Positions 15,610 to 19,445 of a stretch of DNA of 22,167 nucleotides are shown here, piece by piece (positions within the stretch are counted from its first letter, which is position 1; every line of letters starts with the position of its first letter). The position numbers and the translations under genes are program-made. This DNA comes from a virus: positions 1 to 22,167 of the IMG/VR virus record IMGVR_UViG_3300027773_000206; one strand, given 5' to 3'. Below the pieces are notes generated by a model. The model was not told the DNA's origin, searched no databases, and worked only from the letters and a program-made list of their open reading frames with translations.

Positions 15610-16398
15610 ATGGGCAAACCATGTCCTGACCCATCTATTCTCACGAGAGAGTTCCTCTACAATGCCTACCGTGTTGAAGGTCGTACCGTTCTTCAAATTG
15701 CTCGTTCGGTCAAGTGCCGTAACGGGACCGTTATCAGATTGCTGCAAGAGTATGGGCTTTCTCAGAATGTAACCAAAGAGTGGCTGATTGAACACTATGT
15801 CACTCTTCAGGAGACCACTGATGATATGGCAGTACAACTCGGCTGCTCTGAGGGAAACGTTCGGGCCTATCTTCGCAAGTTCAAGATACCTATCAAGAAG
15901 CGAGGGAAGATAAACATTCCTCAGTTGAGCAATCGAACTTGGCTGTATGAACAATACGTCACGCTTGGTTTTTCGACGTGCAAGATTGCTGATGATCTGA
16001 ATGTTGCCGTTTCCAGTGTTCAGAGTGCGCTTAACCGCTTGAACATTCCTTTGCGTCCTGTAGGAACGATGTCTCCCACCGGGAAGAAGCACTCCTATCG
16101 TCGCAATTTTTCTCATCGTAAACGCCGCCTCATCTACCAACGTGATAATCATACCTGTCAATGGCCTGGATGTGGTTCTACCTCAAATCTTGATGTTCAC
16201 CACATCATTGCTGCTAGAAAGCTTGGGAATACCGATCTTGATAACGGTATCACCCTTTGCGAACACTGCCATGTGAAAACGTATGGCAGGGAAGAGGAGT
16301 TTGCTCCTCTGTTTCAAACTATCATTTCACTCAAGAAATCAGGAGCCGCTCACTTAGTCTCTACGCCTATTCAATTAAGGATGTTTTGCAATCCTTAA
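15610..16398 (+). CDS. HNH homing endonuclease, antisense in the group I intron
   Basis: A 262-residue endonuclease that should cut the intron-free capsid gene and so spread the intron. The C-terminal nuclease (residues about 180-235) has DNHTCQWPGCG, then LDVHHIIAARKLGN, DNGITLCEHCH: the paired cysteines bind zinc, HH and the later N and H are the HNH catalytic residues. The N-terminal part has three helix-turn-helix-like repeats (about 12-50, 54-95 and 110-150) with the pattern W/FLxxxY..G.T..xIA..L.....V...L, likely used to read the target. ATG at 15610 follows CGGAGGTG by 8 nt; an in-frame TTG at 15520 is rejected. The gene is on the strand opposite to the capsid gene, inside P8, and its last 50 bp are antisense to P3', P7, and P6. 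The stop codon lies in the P6 hairpin. Confidence 0.93.
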   Translation: MGKPCPDPSILTREFLYNAYRVEGRTVLQIARSVKCRNGTVIRLLQEYGLSQNVTKEWLIEHYVTLQETTDDMAVQLGCSEGNVRAYLRKFKIPIKKRGKINIPQLSNRTWLYEQYVTLGFSTCKIADDLNVAVSSVQSALNRLNIPLRPVGTMSPTGKKHSYRRNFSHRKRRLIYQRDNHTCQWPGCGSTSNLDVHHIIAARKLGNTDLDNGITLCEHCHVKTYGREEEFAPLFQTIISLKKSGAAHLVSTPIQLRMFCNP

Positions 16399-16506
16399 TC
16401 ACTTGGCTCGGTGTTGTCCACTACTCATTTCCGTAAGTGTTGGGAGTTTCACCGACTTCAGAGCGGTTTGCTCTGGCAATTACTCACCAGAGGCGCAGTT
16501 TTGTTT

Positions 16507-16816
16507 ACGCATAGATCAAAGGTTCCAGGTCCTGGCGAACCAGCACGGAGCCGCCTGATGTGCCACCACCGGTTGAGTCCAGGATGGATTTGCGGGTGAG
16601 TTGCTCGCCGATGCCAGTATCGAGAATACCACCAATGACCTCTTTGGTGACGTCACCGACGTTCTCAGGACGGGGCTGGCTCGCTTGATAGAGCAGGGCG
16701 TCCCGAAGCTGGTTGGTGCTCATGGGAAGGTATTCGTTGTAAATGAGGCGCTGCCGCTTCTTGCGGTATTGCGCGTCTTTGGGGTTAAAGCTGACGCTTG
16801 AGGTAAGTGTTTCCAC
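16507..16816 (-). CDS. Major capsid protein, exon 1
   Basis: The 5' exon encodes the first 103 residues and the first base of codon 104. It contains FNPKDAQYRKKRQRLIYNE, a helical N-arm, a linker with SILDSTGGGTSGGS and then VLVRQDLEPLIYA, a motif typical of the start of HK97-fold shell domains. An unspliced message stops at once, since the stop TAA is formed by the last exon base and the first two intron bases. After splicing the sequence reads LEPLIYALYVKNFPAFER with no break. The start is GTG at 16816, 11 nt after GGAG; no better start exists before the next upstream stop. A standalone 103-residue protein is unlikely to be functional. Confidence 0.88.
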
Positions 16817-17060
16817 TCTGCCACGTTCTCCACTTCTTCATCATCATCTACCGTGCCGTGGCTTGCATCGCTCTCGTCTCAACTAGAGGGTAGTCGGAGA
16901 CCTCTGGCTTCTCGCATGCTGCACACTGAGGGTGTTCACTTGTTCATGAATGGTTCGTGAAGTGGCTGGTGTGTGTCTACTCTGATCGTTACGGATATAG
17001 ATGGGTGGGATAGAAATCGAAAGGATGAAGGGCATGTCCACACCAACCACCACACGTTCT
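16817..17060 (-). other. Long untranslated leader of the capsid transcript
   Basis: This 244-bp stretch has no gene on either strand that I can support. It would be the 5' leader if transcription starts near 17061. An 11-bp inverted repeat (TCTCAACTAGA at 16877-16887 and its complement at 17058-17068) brackets most of it, and an imperfect hairpin with CACTT/AAGTG ends lies around 16937-16964. Length and repeats suggest cis regulation of capsid synthesis; no known riboswitch is recognised. Confidence 0.4.
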
Positions 17061-17067
17061 AGTTGAG

Positions 17068-17097
17068 ATTATAGCATAAGCACATTGAAATTTGCAA
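17068..17097 (-). promoter_or_regulatory. Promoter of the capsid operon
   Basis: TTGCAA (17097-17092) and TATAAT (17073-17068) are separated by 18 bp, 4 of 6 and 6 of 6 matches. It reads towards the capsid gene and could drive the whole head and tail operon. Confidence 0.6.
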
Positions 17098-17100
17098 ATT
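17089..17100. promoter_or_regulatory. 12-bp palindrome over the -35 box (operator candidate)
   Basis: AATTTGCAAATT is a perfect 12-bp palindrome and completely covers the -35 hexamer of the minus-strand promoter. A dimeric repressor bound here would block the capsid operon. It also lies 41 bp before the divergent plus-strand gene, so both could be controlled together. Confidence 0.5.
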
Positions 17101-17141
17101 AGGAGGAGAAGCGGCTAGAATGACAGGAAAAGGAGCAGGTC

Positions 17142-17423
17142 ATGAATAGCACAAGGCAACCAGGGCAAATCTTGAAAATTGGCATAGGAAGTGTCTATGG
17201 AGTAAGTAACGACCATGAGCAGCCTGGGAAGATACTTACGCTCTACGATGGGGAGACGGTACTCTGTAGCTTGCCATTGGACAAGGCGTTCCCTACGAAG
17301 GTCTTTCCTTTGGCAGATGGAATGAAAGATATTGCGCCAGGGATTGTACTCAATAGAGCGTTCAAGACAAGCCTACGAATAGAGACTGATGGGGAACTTG
17401 ATATCTTCTGGCAAAGCCCCTAG
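17142..17423 (+). CDS. Hypothetical protein, divergent from the capsid operon
   Basis: A 93-residue protein I do not recognise: MNSTRQPGQILKIGIGSVYG, a beta-rich middle (KILTLYDGETVLCSLPLDKAF) and SLRIETDGELDIFWQSP at the end. No DNA-binding helix-turn-helix is visible, which argues against a repressor despite its place next to the operator-like palindrome. ATG at 17142 has AGGAG about 5 nt upstream. A 9-codon frame with a stronger AGGAGGAG begins at 17120 and ends across this start, which may couple translation. It is one of only three plus-strand genes and the only one that is not an endonuclease; it converges with the small-gene cluster. It could be a moron or a minor structural protein. 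Confidence 0.6.
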   Translation: MNSTRQPGQILKIGIGSVYGVSNDHEQPGKILTLYDGETVLCSLPLDKAFPTKVFPLADGMKDIAPGIVLNRAFKTSLRIETDGELDIFWQSP

Positions 17424-17457
17424 AGGAACATCAGACGTCAGTCCGTTCTGTCATATC

Positions 17458-17688
17458 TCAAAGAGGCCTTGGAATAAATTTGCTGATTGGTTGAAGCCTC
17501 TCTATTGCCCGAATTGTCTCTTCAGCCGTCATCGTTCGCAGTGATTCATAGTCAGCGGTGTTGATGTAGTAATTCCATCTGTCATGCCAGTGATAACCAG
17601 GTGGAATATGCTTGGATGCATAGATGGTGAGAAGAGGCGGAGAGGTAACAGGAAGCCAGGTAACGTGTGCATCAAATTCTTGTGGCAT
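17458..17688 (-). CDS. Hypothetical small protein, end of the overlapping cluster
   Basis: A 76-residue protein with aromatic-rich centre (PPGYHWHDRWNYYINTADYESL) and a helical C-terminus (TAEETIRAIERLQPISKF). No family is recognised. ATG at 17688 begins 2 nt after the preceding gene's stop, so it depends on coupled translation; the nearest GGAGGAAGGG is about 14-20 nt upstream within that gene. A longer in-frame start at GTG 17748 would overlap the neighbour by 58 bp and is less likely. It is the last gene of the five-gene cluster. Confidence 0.65.
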   Translation of the reverse strand: MPQEFDAHVTWLPVTSPPLLTIYASKHIPPGYHWHDRWNYYINTADYESLRTMTAEETIRAIERLQPISKFIPRPL

Positions 17689-17690
17689 GC

Positions 17691-17972
17691 TTATCGTCGC
17701 GGCTTCCCTTCCTCCAACGGCACATACAATCCCACCGTCTCTAAGCACAATCTGCCAGCAATCCGCACCTGCACATCGAAGAACACGAACTTGTTATCGG
17801 CCTCATCAAGCGTCTTTGTTTTCGCGTTCCAGACGAAACTATGCTCGGTATCACGCTTGCGCACACTTCCCACAAGCTGCACTTCCGCATTGTAGACATG
17901 CGCAAGCCGATCAAGAAAAGCAGGGGAATGCACAGCGCGTTCAGCAAGGGCGAGGATATCAGCGTCGGTCAT
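17691..17972 (-). CDS. Hypothetical small protein
   Basis: A 93-residue protein beginning MTDADILALAERAVHSP, with a helical N-terminal half and a beta-rich part (AEVQLVGSVRKRDTEHSFVWNAKTK, NKFVFFDVQVRIAG). Not recognised. The start at 17972 shares ATGA with the stop of the preceding gene, and GGAG lies 9 nt upstream; an in-frame ATG 5 codons earlier is also possible. The context is an operon of tightly packed small genes, likely made together. No transmembrane segment or catalytic motif is visible. Confidence 0.7.
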   Translation of the reverse strand: MTDADILALAERAVHSPAFLDRLAHVYNAEVQLVGSVRKRDTEHSFVWNAKTKTLDEADNKFVFFDVQVRIAGRLCLETVGLYVPLEEGKPRR

Positions 17973-18271
17973 TGGGGATATCTCCATTTCAATTCTGCCT
18001 CAAGTTTCACGAGACTCATTGTTGCGCTATCAGCAATCCTATCGCCTGTTAGCAGCACGCCGCCACACCCTGGACATGTAAGCACCTCTTTGTCATGAGC
18101 ATAGTAGGTAATGGTCTCAATATGCCCATAGTTGATAGAGGTGTCGATAACAGGAGGTTCATCTCGTGCTGCCAGAATGGACAAGTCGTCAATTCCCGTT
18201 TGTACAGGGCGATAGAGGCGTTGCCGTTCTATTGGATAGTTGCACTGAGTACAATGTCCAGGTTCTCTCAT
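17969..18271 (-). CDS. Zinc-ribbon small protein
   Basis: A 100-residue protein with two CxxC pairs: CTQC at residues 7-10 and CPGC at about 68-71. They could form one zinc ribbon with a long insert between the knuckles. The segment between (LYRPVQTGIDDLSILAARDEPPVIDTSINYG) has mixed character. ATG at 18271 begins directly after the stop of the upstream gene (TAAATG), with AAGGG just 3-4 nt before it. The role is unknown; a nucleic-acid-binding or protein-binding ribbon in a phage accessory operon is plausible. The zinc site is predicted from spacing alone. Confidence 0.72.
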   Translation of the reverse strand: MREPGHCTQCNYPIERQRLYRPVQTGIDDLSILAARDEPPVIDTSINYGHIETITYYAHDKEVLTCPGCGGVLLTGDRIADSATMSLVKLEAELKWRYPQ

Positions 18272-18448
18272 TTACCCTTCGTTCACTTCCCAACCAATCC
18301 TGACTATCACTTTCCACAAGGCAGGGCTTGCCTCACACCACTGCTTGATTTGCTCAAGATGCACTTCGTCTTCCCTAGAAAGCCTCTCGTGCAGCGACTC
18401 AATCGCGGCTTGTGCCTGAGTAATCCAGAAGTCTACGTCTTCGGTCAT
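18272..18448 (-). CDS. Hypothetical 58-residue protein
   Basis: A short gene that is easy to miss. The translation begins MTEDVDFWITQAQAAIESLH and continues with a charged helix, then QWCEASPALWKVIVRIGWE and ends VNEG. Support comes from junctions: its ATG at 18448 overlaps the upstream stop as ATGA, and its stop TAA is followed immediately by the next ATG. The codon use is similar to that of the neighbours. Two amphipathic helices are suggested. Function unknown. Confidence 0.72.
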   Translation of the reverse strand: MTEDVDFWITQAQAAIESLHERLSREDEVHLEQIKQWCEASPALWKVIVRIGWEVNEG

Positions 18449-18675
18449 TCTGCTTCTCCTAGCAATCGCGCCGGATCGTCGATAACCGGTGAGACGCTGC
18501 CTTCTACCGTCTTTTCATCGAACCCAAGTTCCTGAAATGAAATACCAAAGATGTTGCAAATGCGTGACGCGATGTATTGCTGTGTCTTGACGAACTGCTC
18601 ATCCTGCTTGCTTACAGGAATATCTAGCCACGTGAAGTCACCAGCATAGAGCCATTCAGGTCGCTCATTTTCCAT
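18445..18675 (-). CDS. Hypothetical 76-residue protein
   Basis: Begins MENERPEWLYAGDFTWLDIP and ends SPVIDDPARLLGEAE. The middle (VKTQQYIASRICNIFGISFQELGF) is helical and has a weak similarity in rhythm to portal-type segments (isRicniFgi), where phage portal proteins have a conserved arginine-phenylalanine helix; the end, however, does not support a portal. The ATG at 18675 overlaps the preceding gene by 11 nt and the stop overlaps the next start as ATGA. It could be a truncated or relict portal-like piece or an unrelated small protein. Confidence 0.68.
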   Translation of the reverse strand: MENERPEWLYAGDFTWLDIPVSKQDEQFVKTQQYIASRICNIFGISFQELGFDEKTVEGSVSPVIDDPARLLGEAE

Positions 18676-18997
18676 ATTTCACCCACTCAGGCTGTTCTTT
18701 GGCAAAGCGTTCGCAATGTTGCCAGGCATAGGTATACCATGTCTCCCATTTGCCACCAGGAAACGCTGCCGCAAGTACGGTCTCATTCTCAGTCCAACGC
18801 ATCAGCCACTGGCATTGGGCATACGTGAGACTGATACCAGCCTGGATAGCCTGCTCAATATCACGATAATCCTGGTAATCATAGTCCTTCCATCCAGGAA
18901 CCTCAAGCAGTGGTTCGGTCTTGGAAGCGTCAGCCTGCTGTGAGGATGGAGAGGGAGAAGAAGGAGGAAAATAGAAATACTGAGAACTTGCGTACAT
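18665..18997 (-). CDS. Hypothetical protein, first gene of the small cluster
   Basis: A 110-residue protein. After MYASSQYFYFPPSSPSPSSQ the sequence is low-complexity (Ser/Pro), then a helical, aromatic part (DIEQAIQAGISLTYAQCQWLMRWTE, WETWYTYAWQHCERFAKEQPEW). ATG at 18997 follows GGAGG by 6 nt, the best ribosome site of the cluster; a longer frame to 19054 lies in the terminator and promoter region and is rejected. It heads five genes that overlap or touch each other and would be transcribed from the extended -10 promoter just upstream. Not recognised. Confidence 0.7.
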   Translation of the reverse strand: MYASSQYFYFPPSSPSPSSQQADASKTEPLLEVPGWKDYDYQDYRDIEQAIQAGISLTYAQCQWLMRWTENETVLAAAFPGGKWETWYTYAWQHCERFAKEQPEWVKYGK

Positions 18998-19023
18998 CCC
19001 CAACCTCCTTTGTTTTTCTGTAG

Positions 19024-19032
19024 AGTATACCA
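19024..19032 (-). promoter_or_regulatory. Extended -10 promoter of the small-gene cluster
   Basis: TGGTATACT (19032-19024) is an extended -10 element (TGN plus TATACT). No good -35 is visible; that region is the terminator stem. It lies about 30 bp before the first gene of the cluster. Confidence 0.45.
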
Positions 19033-19039
19033 TACAAGC

Positions 19040-19066
19040 AAAAACCTCTACCATCGCTGATAGAGG
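19040..19066 (-). terminator. Intrinsic terminator of the ncRNA unit
   Basis: On the minus strand CCTCTATCA (19066-19058) pairs with TGGTAGAGG (19053-19045) around a GCGA tetraloop, 9 bp with one G-U, followed at once by TTTTT (19044-19040). Its shape is that of a strong rho-independent terminator for transcripts coming from the right. Confidence 0.85.
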
Positions 19067-19416
19067 CTCTGCTAGTGTCTTTGCTCTCCCTTAGTGCTCG
19101 CTCCGGCTACAAGCCATCAACACGGATGTTAGTCCAGCGGGATACCAAGCCCTACATTTCCCTAATAAGCGGGAATTGTATCAAAGCACGAAGGAAGGAG
19201 TTGCACCTTCCATACTCACCTGTCTGGATAGTGGCAAGCAGAGCGCAGGCAGTGATCTCCCGTTCTTGTGTCTACCTTTTCCACCATTCGTGCTACGGAC
19301 TATTGGTTTTTCGTCTTTGAGTCCGTGTCCCGACTAGTTACGGATTCGCCCCCTGTATCCCGTATCGCGGATGTCCGTGGTCAGCCACAGCTATTAAGGG
19401 AGCCATCACTCAACCT
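19067..19416 (-). ncRNA. Structured non-coding RNA candidate
   Basis: This gene-free interval between the protease gene and the small cluster shows a complete RNA unit: promoter at 19445-19417, a folded body and the terminator. CTCCCTTA near the 5' end (19402-19395) pairs perfectly with TAAGGGAG near the 3' end (19093-19086). Inside are further helices: a GTGG/CCAC hairpin, TACGG-AT/ATCCGTA with one bulge, ACGGACT/AGTCCGT (7 bp), GCACGAA/TTCGTGC (7 bp, 19293-19186) with an inner GGAAGG/CCTTCC hairpin, TTCCC/GGGAA, and GGCT/AGCC. No long reading frame with a ribosome site runs through it. I do not recognise a known RNA family. It is unusual in the middle of a head module. Confidence 0.65.
19186..19293 (-). 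ncRNA. tRNA-Leu-like domain inside the ncRNA
   Basis: The 108-nt domain is closed by a 7-bp acceptor-like stem GCACGAA/TTCGTGC. The 5' side continues TGGTGGAAAAGGTAGACAC, which has the D-arm pattern of bacterial tRNA-Leu. Next to the 3' acceptor strand is a T-arm-like hairpin GGAAGG/CCTTCC with a 7-nt loop TGCAACT. But the middle (about 56 nt) has no normal anticodon arm and is about 20 nt too long. It may be a tRNA mimic or a decayed tRNA gene, not a standard tRNA. Confidence 0.45.
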
Positions 19417-19445
19417 AGTATAGCATACCGCTTACCGTACCTCAA
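19417..19445 (-). promoter_or_regulatory. Promoter of the ncRNA unit
   Basis: TTGAGG (19445-19440) and TATACT (19422-19417) are separated by 17 bp, and TGC before TATACT makes an extended -10. The -35 box is inside the last codons of the protease gene. Transcription would begin near 19410, just before the 5' arm of the long-range helix. Confidence 0.6.

Larger units (their letters stand above)
15391..16506 (-). mobile_element. Group I intron in the major capsid gene
   Basis: The 1116-nt intron has most of the conserved core on the minus strand. P1: exon GCGU (16510-16507) with intron GCGC (16496-16493), giving the U-G pair at the 5' site. P2: CTCTGG/CCAGAG (16492-16471). P3: CCGCTC (16466-16461) with GAGCGG (16351-16346). 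P4: TCGGTG (16455-16450) with CACCGA (16413-16408), the latter in the Q-like sequence CACCGAGCCAAG. P6: an 8-bp hairpin (16398-16375). P7: GACTA in GTAGAGACTA (16364-16355) with TAGTC in GCTATAGTCC (15471-15462). P8: TCCTG (16344-16340) with CAGGA (15480-15476). P9 hairpins lie at 15459-15440 (GGAA loop), 15439-15419 and 15417-15404 (GUAA loop). It ends in G at 15391. Confidence 0.9.

Noticed and set aside
15442-16161. 239-codon minus-strand frame opposite the HNH gene
   Set aside because: Shadow of the HNH gene within the intron; no ribosome site and the HNH strand has clear nuclease motifs.
16505-16816. Stand-alone 103-residue gene
   Set aside because: Its end is a typical capsid motif cut at the 5' splice site; the stop codon is formed by intron bases.
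19186-19293. Calling a normal tRNA-Leu gene
   Set aside because: No 5-bp anticodon stem with 7-nt loop can be found and the length is 108 nt.
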